Assembly (NCBI GenBank): GCA_003134655.1 | Contig: PLBY01000079.1 | Span: forward strand, 86,818 to 150,817 | Length of the DNA stretch: 64,000 bases | Source of the DNA: Acidobacteriaceae bacterium | GTDB lineage: Bacteria > Acidobacteriota > Terriglobia > Terriglobales > Acidobacteriaceae | Direction of reading: 5' to 3' | In this document: positions 55,697-63,658 of the stretch, piece by piece | Numbering within the stretch: the stretch's first letter is position 1 | Layout: each line of letters opens with the position of its first letter | Translations under genes and position numbers: made by a program | The notes under the pieces: model-generated | Seen by the model: the letters and a program-made list of their open reading frames with translations, nothing else | What the model was told of the DNA's origin: nothing | The model's database searches: none

Positions 55697-56524
55697 TCAT
55701 GGGACACACTGCGGCATAAGGGGCATGATTGCTCCGGTGGCCTGTTTCGACAAGAGGTAGAGATAGCTGGTCAGGATGTGGAGGCAGGCAAGTTCTGGCT
55801 TGATGAGGATTTTGGGTGGAATTCCGAGTTGGATGGAGTTGACTTCATACAGTCCGAGGACGTGGTCATAGAGCGGAGGCAGGGGTAGCTTCGGGACGAG
55901 ATCGAGGCGGCCGGCGATCCGGTTGGTGTTGGGTACGACCTGGTTGTAGGTGGCGACAAACTGCGGGCCTCCGGTGCGCGGACTGGCATAGGTATAGACT
56001 GCTGGATTCTTGAAGGGAGTGTTGGCGGCGACGTCGAGGGCGAGAAGGGTAGCGAGCGCGCCTCCGAGGCTGTGTCCGCAGATTGTGACGGAGGTAACGG
56101 GTCTGGGGAATTTCAGGCCCGGCAATGCTTGCGTCACTCGCGGACACGTGGGATCGAGCGAGGTCGTCATCGACATGTACACGGCGGTGAAGCCGTCTTC
56201 GGTGTGTCCGGCTCCTGCGAGAAAAGGACACGTGACGAGAAGGAATTCGGCGTCGTGAACCCATTCCTGAATACCTTCAGTGCCGCGGATGGCGATGACG
56301 ACATCGCCGGCGGCCTGGAAGATCAGACCGATGGAAACGCGGGACTTGCCACGTTCTGGATTCATGTCGGTGGCAAGGTCGTTGGCGAAGATGGAGGTGA
56401 CGACTTGGTAGCTCACCGCGCCCACGTTTATGTTCTGGCCAGCATGGTTCGTGACGTCCGTGGGATCGACGGCGTAAGCCGCATTCACCAACTCTGCATA
56501 GAGGATCGCCTGGTTGAGGTCCAT
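55697..56524 (-). CDS. Class 3 lipase-like alpha/beta hydrolase
   Basis: A 275-aa lipase_3-type protein. The N-terminus ILYAELVNAAYAVDPTDVTN precedes DVVIAIRGTEGIQEWVHDAE (oxyanion region), the nucleophile elbow VTICGHSLGGALATLLAL (S152), YTYASPRTGGPQFVATYN and a likely Asp-His pair (GRLDLVPKL, LYDHVLGL). No clear signal peptide. No good ribosome site upstream of ATG 56524. Probably a lipid or ester hydrolase of unknown target. Confidence 0.85.
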   Translation of the reverse strand: MDLNQAILYAELVNAAYAVDPTDVTNHAGQNINVGAVSYQVVTSIFANDLATDMNPERGKSRVSIGLIFQAAGDVVIAIRGTEGIQEWVHDAEFLLVTCPFLAGAGHTEDGFTAVYMSMTTSLDPTCPRVTQALPGLKFPRPVTSVTICGHSLGGALATLLALDVAANTPFKNPAVYTYASPRTGGPQFVATYNQVVPNTNRIAGRLDLVPKLPLPPLYDHVLGLYEVNSIQLGIPPKILIKPELACLHILTSYLYLLSKQATGAIMPLMPQCVP

Positions 56525-56820
56525 AGATGTGTACCGTGAACTTCCTTTCGTAGAAGTCGGCGAGGTCCTGCTTCTCGGCGCCAGGCAGGCGCGGACGAAG
56601 CCGGAGGTAAGTGAGAGTTGCCTCCCGTGAGCAAGTGGCTGCGGCGGACAAACGTCCGCGAGCAGGCTTGCTTATTCAGTTGAATGGGGAAAGCAACGGG
56701 CGACGAGTGCGAAGTCCCGGTCTTTCTTCGGGAGATCTGCGCCCGATGATCAGGAACACGTTAGAACACGGCTGGGAGACTGTCAACAAGAGATCACGTC
56801 GGCTCCCTGCGGTTTAGTCC

Positions 56821-56876
56821 GCGCGAGATTCTTCGCTTCGCCTGAAGAACGGCTCCGCTCAGAATGACGCCCGGGA
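56821..56876. repeat. Partial TTCTTCGCTTCGC-type repeat
   Basis: CGCGAGATTCTTCGCTTCGC, ending in GCTCAGAATGACGCCC, a diverged relative of the TGTCATCCTGAGC family. The rest of 56525-56910 (386 nt) shows no supported gene. Confidence 0.5.
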
Positions 56877-56910
56877 AATAATGCGATGGGGGCGATATAC
56901 TTTCGGACCT

Positions 56911-57912
56911 ATGCGAAAACTTGTCTTCCAGTTCCTATTGCTGTGCGCGATTTGTATTGGGTTGGTCCCGGTGAGCGTTCATGCTCAATCGTTGCTGGTC
57001 GTCAATCAGGGCGATACTAACGTAAGCGTCGTTGATGCTGTTGCTGCGAAGGAAGTGGCGACCATTGCGGAGAAGACTACCGGAGTGCATGGTCATGAGG
57101 TCGCTGTGTCAGCGGATGGGCACACAGCCTTTGTCCCCATATATGGCAGTTCCGGGGTGGGAAAGCCGGGGATCGATGGGCACGAGATGCTGGTGATCGA
57201 TTTGGGATCACGGGAGATCGTGGGAGACATCGATTTTGGCCATGGGGTGCGGCCGCACTGTGCGGTGTTGGATCCGGCGAGCGGGTTGCTCTATGTCACG
57301 ACGGAGTTGGATAAGACGGTGACCGTGCTTGATCCGCGAACGCGAAAGATAGTGGGTTCAGTTCCCACCGGCCAAGAGGAGTCGCACATGCTGGTCCTGT
57401 CGCATGACGGGAAGCGCGGCTACACGTCCAATGTTGGGCCGGGCACCGTCTCTGTGCTCGACATGGTGGGGCGGAAGACGGTGGCGGTCATTCCGGTATC
57501 CGGGCAAGTGCAACGGATTGCGATCTCAACGGATGACAAATCTGTATTTACAGCAGATCAGACGAAGCCGCAGCTGGCTGTGATCGATACGGCGACCCAG
57601 AAGGTGAAGACGTGGGTTGCGCTGCCAGGTACGGGTTACGGTACGGCCGCAACGCCTGATGGGCGCTGGCTGCTGGTCGCGGTGCCGTCCACCAATCAGG
57701 TGGCTGTCGTGGACTTGGGGAGCATGCAGGTCGTGCGTCGCGTTGATGTGCCGAGTACGCCGCAGGAAATCCTGATACGTCCTGACGGCAAGATTGCCTA
57801 TGTATCATGCAACACAAGCGGGAAGGTTGCCGCGATCGATCTGGCGGAATGGAATGTGCAGAAGGTGATTGCCGCGGGCAAGTTTGCGGATGGTCTCGGG
57901 TGGGCGAAGTAG
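56911..57912 (+). CDS. Exported YVTN/NHL-like beta-propeller protein
   Basis: A 333-aa protein. Signal peptide MRKLVFQFLLLCAICIGLVP, cut near VHA-Q. The mature part repeats the YVTN-type blade: LVVNQGDTNVSVVDAVAAKE, VLDPASGLLYVTTELDKTVT, GKRGYTSNVGPGTVSVLDMV, DKSVFTADQTKPQLAVIDTA and GKIAYVSCNTSGKVAAIDLA. This resembles 6-phosphogluconolactonase/surface-layer propellers; catalytic function not evident. The ATG at 56911 starts the signal sequence. Confidence 0.9.
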   Translation: MRKLVFQFLLLCAICIGLVPVSVHAQSLLVVNQGDTNVSVVDAVAAKEVATIAEKTTGVHGHEVAVSADGHTAFVPIYGSSGVGKPGIDGHEMLVIDLGSREIVGDIDFGHGVRPHCAVLDPASGLLYVTTELDKTVTVLDPRTRKIVGSVPTGQEESHMLVLSHDGKRGYTSNVGPGTVSVLDMVGRKTVAVIPVSGQVQRIAISTDDKSVFTADQTKPQLAVIDTATQKVKTWVALPGTGYGTAATPDGRWLLVAVPSTNQVAVVDLGSMQVVRRVDVPSTPQEILIRPDGKIAYVSCNTSGKVAAIDLAEWNVQKVIAAGKFADGLGWAK

Positions 57913-58010
57913 CTCGTCGCGGGTAATATTTGCGCATCGTCTACGGGCCCGATTACACATTGCCTGACAAACTAACGCGGTTGAAGAGCCGAGGATTGGG
58001 AGCGAAGCGC

Positions 58011-58115
58011 TCACTCGCTGCTCGGAAGTTTGCATTCGGCTTTATAGACCACTCCCATGCCGCCATCACCCAACTTTTCGACGATGCGACAGTGCGAGAT
58101 GGTCTGATCGATGAC
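58011..58115 (-). pseudogene. Stub of a Ser/Thr kinase gene (N-terminal 32 codons)
   Basis: Minus-strand reading gives VIDQTISHCRIVEKLGDG and GMGVVYKAECKLPSSE then a stop. It parallels the first residues of the kinase at 22036 ([30 protein letters not shown]), including the glycine loop. After KAE the likeness ends. It is a decayed fragment; the ATG is replaced by GTC. The rest of 57913-58460 contains no other supported gene. Confidence 0.75.
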
Positions 58116-58460
58116 TCTTGAGTCCCGAGTTTCGTGGCTTCATCTTGCGGAGCAGGAGTGGGCAGGTCAACGATTCGCAGCAGCACGCGGGTCCGGAAAG
58201 CCAATGCGAGGCACAGCTTTCGTGAGAATCGGGAGATTTTCAGCAATCGCGCGAGAGCTGTGGGGTGTGACGCCGAACGTGGGTGGGGCGCGCGCGGCAC
58301 ATGAACTCCAGAATGTGCAAATTCGTGACATGGGATTGACAATCGGCGGTCGCATGCGGCCTACATTGGGCTGGCTAGTCAGAGAATTGTGATTTGTGTG
58401 CGTAGAAAGCTGCACCTACACTCCCCTGCCTTTGACCTGGCATCACAAAGGAGATTCACA

Positions 58461-59489
58461 ATGCAGCGTCGCACTATTGCTGTCACACTTGCCCTGGGTT
58501 TCGCGCTGATGTTCGTTTCGAACGCGGCCGTGGCGCAGTATCAACTCACAGATCTGGTATCGAATCAGGTAGGACAGGCGAAGCATACGGATCCCCTGCT
58601 AGTAAATGGGTGGGGCTTGGCATACGGGCCGGGTGGGCCATTCTGGATCAGCGACAACGGTTCGGGATGGTCGACGCTCTATACGGGTTCGGGCATCAAG
58701 CAAGGTCTGGAGGTCGCAGTGCCTTCTGCTAGCGGCCAGGGCCCGGGAGCGCCGACTGGAATTGTGTTCAACGGATCGCAGGAATTTCAGGTGCAGGGAT
58801 GGGCTGCGATCTTTCTGTTTGCGACGCTGGATGGAACCATCAGCGGATGGGCACCACAATCGAATCCGAACGCAGCGATTATTGCGGTGAACAATTCGGC
58901 TTCGGGTGCGATCTATACGGGGCTGGCGATTACAAACTATGCGACGGGGAATTTTCTGTTCGCGGCTGACAACTGGAATAACAAGGTTGACATCTATGAC
59001 GCGAATTTTCACTGGGTGAGTTCATTCACCGACCCGACGGTTCCGGTGGGTTTTGCGCCGTTCGGAATTCAGGACATCGGAGGGCTGTTGTTTGTGTCGT
59101 TCGCCAGCCAGTCGGGCGGGTCGGGCGGGTACGTCGATATTTTCAGCGAAGGCGGTGTGTTCCTGAAGCGGGTGGCGCAAGGTTGGCCGCTGAACCAGCC
59201 CTGGGGCTTCGCGGCGGCGCCGAGGAATTTCGGTACGCTGAGCAACACACTGTTGGTCTCGAACAACGTCAACAAGAGTTCGACGATCAACGCTTTCGAC
59301 GTGCTCACGGGGCAATTCCTGGGTACGTTATCGGATGCCAGCGGAAGCGCGATCAAGATTGACCAGTTGTGGGCTATCGAGTTTGGAGGCGGGACCTCGA
59401 ACAACGGCCAGAAGAATGAGCTTTTCTTCACAGCGGGACCGAGCAACAATCTGGCTGGGACGTTCGGGCAGATTTCGGTGGTGAAGTGA
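58461..59489 (+). CDS. Exported TIGR03118-family protein (copy 1)
   Basis: A 342-aa protein. Signal peptide MQRRTIAVTLALGFALMFVS, cut near VAQ. Then YQLTDLVSNQVGQAKHTDPL, VNGWGLAYGPGGPFWISDNG, TGIVFNGSQEF, LFATLDGTISGWAPQSN, LFAADNWNNKVDIYDANF and GFAPFGIQDIGG, the repeated blade sequence of TIGR03118. These propeller-like proteins are of unknown function. AAAGGAG lies 8 nt before ATG. A close paralogue follows. Confidence 0.9.
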   Translation: MQRRTIAVTLALGFALMFVSNAAVAQYQLTDLVSNQVGQAKHTDPLLVNGWGLAYGPGGPFWISDNGSGWSTLYTGSGIKQGLEVAVPSASGQGPGAPTGIVFNGSQEFQVQGWAAIFLFATLDGTISGWAPQSNPNAAIIAVNNSASGAIYTGLAITNYATGNFLFAADNWNNKVDIYDANFHWVSSFTDPTVPVGFAPFGIQDIGGLLFVSFASQSGGSGGYVDIFSEGGVFLKRVAQGWPLNQPWGFAAAPRNFGTLSNTLLVSNNVNKSSTINAFDVLTGQFLGTLSDASGSAIKIDQLWAIEFGGGTSNNGQKNELFFTAGPSNNLAGTFGQISVVK

Positions 59490-59544
59490 GCGAGAGCAAA
59501 GGCGCACGAGTTTCGCTCGTCGCCTGAGATCCGTAGCTCACATA

Positions 59545-59576
59545 AACAAGGCCGCCTGCGAGGGCGGCCTTGTTCG
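59545..59576 (+). terminator. Terminator after TIGR03118 copy 1
   Basis: A 12-bp stem (AACAAGGCCGCC with GGCGGCCTTGTT) and loop TGCGAG. T content after it is modest. The core is the same as the terminator of copy 2. Confidence 0.8.
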
Positions 59577-59784
59577 CATGAGGGCGAATTGGTGGCTTGA
59601 CAGGAATTAGGAAACTTTTGACATAGCTGTGACAAATGAGAAGCGGCATTGGGCCTAGGATTCGGAGGCTGCGAGGTCGAGGACAGGAATCCGATCTTGC
59701 GTGGGATCTTGGTGGTTCGATTCGTGTGTCCGTCCGTTGTCCAGTTTGGGGCCCCCTAATTACTGATTAAAAGGAGAATTTTGC

Positions 59785-60807
59785 ATGCCCAGTTCTGTTC
59801 GTCGCGTGACCACTGTCGTCGCTTGCTGCACACTCGTGCTGATGTTGTCGGGCGCGGCTCTAGCTCAATCTTATGCACTCACCTACCTGGATTCGAACCA
59901 AACCGGAAAAGCGAAACATGTCGATCCGCTGTTGAAGAATGCCTGGGGGCTGGCCTATGCACCGGGCGGTGCGTTTTGGGTCAGCGATGAAGCGGACGGC
60001 TGGTCGACGCTGTACGACGGGAGTGGGAATCTGCAAAGCTTGCAGGTGATTGTGCCATCTTCATCGGGCACGGGCTCCGGATCGCCGACCGGCATCGTCT
60101 ATAACGGGTCGTCGGAATTCAAGATTGATACCTGGACGTCGGTATTCTTGTTCGCCACTCTCGACGGGACCATCAGCGGATGGTCAAATTTTGAGCCCAG
60201 CACGACGCTGATCGCCGTGCGCCAGGCAGGCGCGGTGTACACGGGACTGGCGATTACGAGCCATACCTCGGGGAACTCTTTGTTCGCGGCCGACAACGCC
60301 AATAATAAGGTGGACGTGTACGACGGCAATTTCAGCCTGGTGAAGTCGTTCACCGATAGCACGATTCCGGCGGGGTTTGCGCCGTTCGGGATTCAGGATA
60401 TTGCGGGCCAGGTATATGTGACGTACGCCAGCACGACCGGCGCAGCGGGCGGATACGTCGACATTTTCGGGGAAGATGGGACGTTCGTGAAGCGCTTCGC
60501 GCAGGGCAAGCCGTTGAACCAGCCGTGGGGGATGGCGGTGGCTCCGAAGACGTTTGGAACGCTGAGCGGAGCGCTGCTGATTTCGAACAACACGACGACC
60601 GGGAACATCAATGGATACAACCGGACTACGGGAAAACTGATGGGCACGATCAAGAACTCGGCAGGGAAGGCGATCGCGATTAACGGACTGTGGGGGCTCG
60701 AGTTCGGCGGCGGATCGACACTGAACGGGAAGACGAACCAGTTGTTCTTTACGGCTGGGCCGAGCGACACGAACGGGTACTTCGGGGTGATCAACTTCGT
60801 TAAGTAA
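59785..60807 (+). CDS. Exported TIGR03118-family protein (copy 2)
   Basis: A 340-aa paralogue of the preceding gene. Signal peptide VTTVVACCTLVLMLSGAALA-Q, then YALTYLDSNQTGKAKHVDPL, NAWGLAYAPGGAFWVSDEAD, TGIVYNGSSEF, LFATLDGTISGWSNFEPS and FAPFGIQDIAGQVYVTYAST. Clearly homologous along its length, so a tandem duplication. AAGGAGAAT precedes the ATG. Confidence 0.92.
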   Translation: MPSSVRRVTTVVACCTLVLMLSGAALAQSYALTYLDSNQTGKAKHVDPLLKNAWGLAYAPGGAFWVSDEADGWSTLYDGSGNLQSLQVIVPSSSGTGSGSPTGIVYNGSSEFKIDTWTSVFLFATLDGTISGWSNFEPSTTLIAVRQAGAVYTGLAITSHTSGNSLFAADNANNKVDVYDGNFSLVKSFTDSTIPAGFAPFGIQDIAGQVYVTYASTTGAAGGYVDIFGEDGTFVKRFAQGKPLNQPWGMAVAPKTFGTLSGALLISNNTTTGNINGYNRTTGKLMGTIKNSAGKAIAINGLWGLEFGGGSTLNGKTNQLFFTAGPSDTNGYFGVINFVK

Positions 60808-60826
60808 AGTGCGAGGGTCTCAACGA

Positions 60827-60860
60827 GAAGGCCGCCTGCGAGGGCGGCCTTCCTTTTTTC
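60827..60860 (+). terminator. Terminator after TIGR03118 copy 2
   Basis: GAAGGCCGCC with GGCGGCCTTC, loop TGCGAG, then CTTTTTTC. Confidence 0.9.
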
Positions 60861-60879
60861 CCCTGTTTCGTTGATCGCG

Positions 60880-61035
60880 CTATCGCGGGGGAGCAGTGGG
60901 ATCCGTGGGATTCTTGACGACGGTCTTCTGTGAGTTGCTGTTGGCGTCGAGCGGCTTATCCGCATAATCCTTGTGTGGGTCGTGCCTGGTCCGAGTGTCG
61001 GCGTCCGAGGTATCGGACTGGTCGATGAGTTTCAT
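60880..61035 (-). CDS. Small hydrophilic hypothetical protein (51 aa)
   Basis: Reads MKLIDQSDTSDADTRTRHDP, continues HKDYADKPLDANSNSQKTVV and ends TAPPR. Very polar, no membrane segment. No convincing ribosome site (GAGAA only). Codon use and length suggest a possible small gene, which faces the terminator of the previous gene. Confidence 0.42.
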   Translation of the reverse strand: MKLIDQSDTSDADTRTRHDPHKDYADKPLDANSNSQKTVVKNPTDPTAPPR

Positions 61036-61151
61036 GGCGACGGTTCTCAGGGATGGAAATTCGACGCGAAGCGGGAAAATCGTCCTACAGTCCGTACCCT
61101 AAGGTATCCGCAGACCGTGAGCGAAGGAATGTGTTAACTTAAATGATTGTG

Positions 61152-61189
61152 GGGCGCGTAGCTCAGTTGGTAGAGCAATGCCCTTTTAA
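61152..61189 (+). tRNA. Truncated tRNA-Lys (UUU), 5' half only
   Basis: GGGCGCG acceptor arm, TA, D stem GCTC/GAGC with loop AGTTGGTA, anticodon stem ATGCC and loop CTTTTAA with anticodon TTT. The expected 3' partner GGCAT and the T arm are missing; foreign sequence (CCAGAGTTGATCC) starts directly after the loop. Not functional as seen. Likely an att-type junction or deletion scar. Confidence 0.8.
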
Positions 61190-61346
61190 CCAGAGTTGAT
61201 CCTGTTGAATCAATGAGTTACCAGAGGTGCTCGGGAACGATTACAGGCCTGTTTACGGGCGTTTGGATCGTTCTCGAAAACATCTGGACCCAAAGTTGGA
61301 CCCACGAGAAACATGGACCACCCGAGCGGGTTGGCAAAACACCGCA
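61190..61346. other. Foreign segment between tRNA-Lys fragment and xth fragment
   Basis: About 160 nt without a supported gene, with short direct repeats TTGGACCCA and TGGACCC (near 61288-61305). It joins two broken genes. Confidence 0.5.
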
Positions 61347-61652
61347 TCAGCATTTCTCTCTGAGTGGCCAGTTAAATCGAGCTTGCTGATCTTCAGGATT
61401 TCCCGGCAGACTTGTGCAAGTCAGCACGGGAACGTGGTTTCGCGCGAGAATGGCCACGCCGTTCCAGGAGCGCTCCCCTTGCCAGACTGCTTCGTAACCA
61501 AGAGTCCGAAGAGCATTCACGGGAAAGGCTTCCTGCTCTGCCTTGAGCTCTTGGAGACTCACCACTTCCGGTTCAGCTTCGGACAACCAAGCCAGGAGGT
61601 TGTCGAGCCGCTTATTGATGTTGTTAATGTTGAAGGTGGCGACTCTCAGCAA
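61347..61652 (-). pseudogene. xth: Truncated exonuclease III gene
   Basis: The first ~93 residues read LRVATFNINNINKRLDNLLA, then EPEVVSLQELKAEQEAFPVN, GYEAVWQGERSWNGVAIL and LPGNPEDQQAR, the N-terminal part of exonuclease III (metal-site N and E in FNIN and QELK). Instead of continuing into the catalytic Asp/His part it runs into FNWPLREKC and stops. About two thirds of the enzyme is missing, so it is not functional. Start TTG 61652 by position. Confidence 0.85.
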
Positions 61653-61735
61653 GTCCCTATCCGTGGTTCATCTTCTCTGCCACGTAGCTTGCCGTGACGG
61701 ATGGATCCTTCCCGGCTTGAACGGGCGGCAATGGA

Positions 61736-62455
61736 CTACGGCTTCGACAGCTCAAGCATCCGCATCAGGTAGCTCGCCACGAACAGCAGCTCCAGAGCCT
61801 CAGACGGCGTCAGGTCCGGCAGCTCGTGCTTCTGGTGCGTGTACGGGTTTCTTATCCACTCCAGAGCCCCGCTTAGAATCCCGGTCAAGCCCTTTTCGTA
61901 TGAGTCTTTCGCGCCGAGGGCGGGGTACGGACGGACAAGTTCTCCTTCGGCGAAGAGCCTGTAGACCAGCGGATGGCCAGACGCGGCTCTCACCGTCGGG
62001 CTGATCGAGCCGCTCCTGATCTCATTCAGCCTGTTCTCGTACCGCTCGAATGCAGCCGCCACGGCCTCCTTCAGCTTGTTCTCGTAGAAGTAGTGCGCGT
62101 ACCCCTGGAAGTCTTTGTGGAGCAGGGGCAGCGCCGCCATGATCTCCTGGACCGCGAAGAACGAAGGAGCGGGGTTCTGCGCCGCCTCAAGTCCCTTCGG
62201 AGTGATGGCATAGTTCGAATGTCCCTTGAAGCGAATGAGGCCTTGGTTCTCCAGGAATTTCAGAGGGGCTGCGAGCAGTAGCTCCGTCACGGCTTGGCGC
62301 TCCCCGGAGGGGAAGTCGGAGGCCAAGTCCCACGGCGGCATGTTGAGGTTGTAGATGTTGAACGATCCTATTTGGGCGAACCTCGATGCGCTCCGTAGGA
62401 GGAGCTGGGCCTGCTTCGGAATGGAGAGGTGCTCAAGCTCTTTGTAGGAGGGCAT
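61736..62455 (-). CDS. HEPN-type TIGR02391 (Ymh) family protein
   Basis: A 239-aa protein. The N-terminal half has a winged-helix-like fold (LIRFKGHSNYAITPKGLEAA). The C-terminal half has SYEKGLTGILSGALEWIRNP and YTHQ, giving the R-x4-H motif (R202, H207) in RNPYTH, and then PSEALELLFVASYLMRMLEL, as in the TIGR02391/Ymh family that is related to abortive-infection HEPN proteins. Such domains are often RNA-cleaving. A gene on the same strand (62465-63016) is 9 nt upstream. Possibly part of a mobile accessory segment. Confidence 0.8.
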   Translation of the reverse strand: MPSYKELEHLSIPKQAQLLLRSASRFAQIGSFNIYNLNMPPWDLASDFPSGERQAVTELLLAAPLKFLENQGLIRFKGHSNYAITPKGLEAAQNPAPSFFAVQEIMAALPLLHKDFQGYAHYFYENKLKEAVAAAFERYENRLNEIRSGSISPTVRAASGHPLVYRLFAEGELVRPYPALGAKDSYEKGLTGILSGALEWIRNPYTHQKHELPDLTPSEALELLFVASYLMRMLELSKP

Positions 62456-62464
62456 CGGCCTGAC

Positions 62465-63016
62465 TCACTGACAGTTGAGTTCGCCTCTCAAGTACGGAAT
62501 CACCACTGCATTCAAGATAGCTTGAGAGCGTAACGTGGCGTTGGCCGCGAGGAACGAGTTCCCGAAATCCTCCGCCGACTTCTTGGAGACTATTTTGCGT
62601 TCGACGAGGTGGTCAACGGCCTGCCAAAGCTGAGTGTCCGGCAACCTGCTGGCGACCTCGGTCCACATCAGCACTTCGTCCTTGCACGCCATTTTGAGTG
62701 AACTGAGATTATTGAGGGGAATAAGGACCAGCGCGAAGCCCGACTTTGCCGTGGAGACGGCGTACTCCTGCGAGTCCGTCGCCCTGATGTACCTGTCCGT
62801 AATCTTGCCGTTCCCTGAATTGCGTTCGCCATCGAGCCACTTTTGCTCTGCCGGAGACAAGTAGGGGACTTGCTTGTCCATTGCGGACAGCTCGTCGTGC
62901 AGTTTGGCTGCCTCTTTCATTCGGAGTGCTCTGGTAGCGCCCCACGGCTCTACGTACTGAGCCGACGCCGTGGAGAACAGGACAAGCAAAGCTAGGAGAT
63001 GCGCGGTTCTTTTCAT
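62465..63016 (-). CDS. Exported hypothetical protein
   Basis: A 183-aa protein. Signal peptide MKRTAHLLALLVLFSTASA-Q (ATG 63016). The rest is soluble and helical with ALRMKEAAKLHDELSAMDKQ, GFALVLIPLNNLSSLKMACK and QSQAILNAVVIPYLRGEL-like segments. Unrecognised. The spacing of 9 nt to the HEPN gene suggests co-transcription. Confidence 0.7.
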   Translation of the reverse strand: MKRTAHLLALLVLFSTASAQYVEPWGATRALRMKEAAKLHDELSAMDKQVPYLSPAEQKWLDGERNSGNGKITDRYIRATDSQEYAVSTAKSGFALVLIPLNNLSSLKMACKDEVLMWTEVASRLPDTQLWQAVDHLVERKIVSKKSAEDFGNSFLAANATLRSQAILNAVVIPYLRGELNCQ

Positions 63017-63124
63017 GATGGCCTCGGATTCTAGCATCGCGGTTATCTTGACCGCTCCAGTTCCGTTGCGTAAGTTAGGCTTCGGTTGTTCCGCCGTCCG
63101 TTCCGCCGGACTGATCTGCCGTCT

Positions 63125-63658
63125 TTAGCTGTGCAATGCAGCTGTGTGCTTCTTCGCGTCGGCCACCAGCTTCTTCAGATCGCGGCGTGGAACGCTCCAC
63201 TCTCTCCCCGCTACATCCCAAATGTAGAGGCGCTTGACTCGGCCGTTCGCAAGCTCCTGGTCGAAGGGCTGCTCGAAGTCGAAGAACTCATCGTGTTGTT
63301 CCTGTTCTTCAAGGGTACGCGGCAGATGACGCGCACTTATTAGGAAGCCCTTCCTCCCGCTCACGGCGGGTCGGTAATTCCCACCAAGGCCTTTCCACCG
63401 CATTGGCCGCCGCCCAACATTCACAACCGAAACCACCACGAACAGCTTCTCACTCACCCCTTCGACGGGTAAGTCGGGAGCGGCCGTGAAAAAGGCGCCA
63501 TCGCCCTCGCGCTGACCTATGCGACGGAGTTCGGCTGATATCTTGATCTTGGCGCGGTCACGCAAGTCCCTGTAGAGAGACCATCCAAAAGTGATGCTAG
63601 AAAGTATTGCGCCCCACACTGCCAGGAACTTGGTGAGGCCGGAATCTGGGCTCGGCAT
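63125..63658 (-). CDS. Membrane-anchored hypothetical protein
   Basis: A 177-aa protein with one N-terminal helix (FLAVWGAILSSITFGWSLY), then a soluble part with strands (KLFVVVSVVNVGRRPMRWKG, KGFLISARHLPRTLEEQEQ, VKRLYIWDVAGREWSVPRRD). Strong ribosome site GGAGGAGG before ATG 63658. Looks like a membrane-tethered domain of the kind common in accessory gene sets; no family identified. Confidence 0.75.
   Translation of the reverse strand: MPSPDSGLTKFLAVWGAILSSITFGWSLYRDLRDRAKIKISAELRRIGQREGDGAFFTAAPDLPVEGVSEKLFVVVSVVNVGRRPMRWKGLGGNYRPAVSGRKGFLISARHLPRTLEEQEQHDEFFDFEQPFDQELANGRVKRLYIWDVAGREWSVPRRDLKKLVADAKKHTAALHS

Noticed and set aside
56277..56651. 124-codon open frame overlapping the lipase start
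   Set aside because: Mostly antisense or out of frame to the lipase; only a short upstream part looks protein-like and no start site supports it.
57953..58342. 129-codon open frame on the minus strand
   Set aside because: It runs in a different frame through the kinase stub; the kinase frame is the meaningful one.
61152..61189. Complete tRNA-Lys
   Set aside because: The 3' anticodon strand, T arm and acceptor 3' strand are missing in the following sequence.
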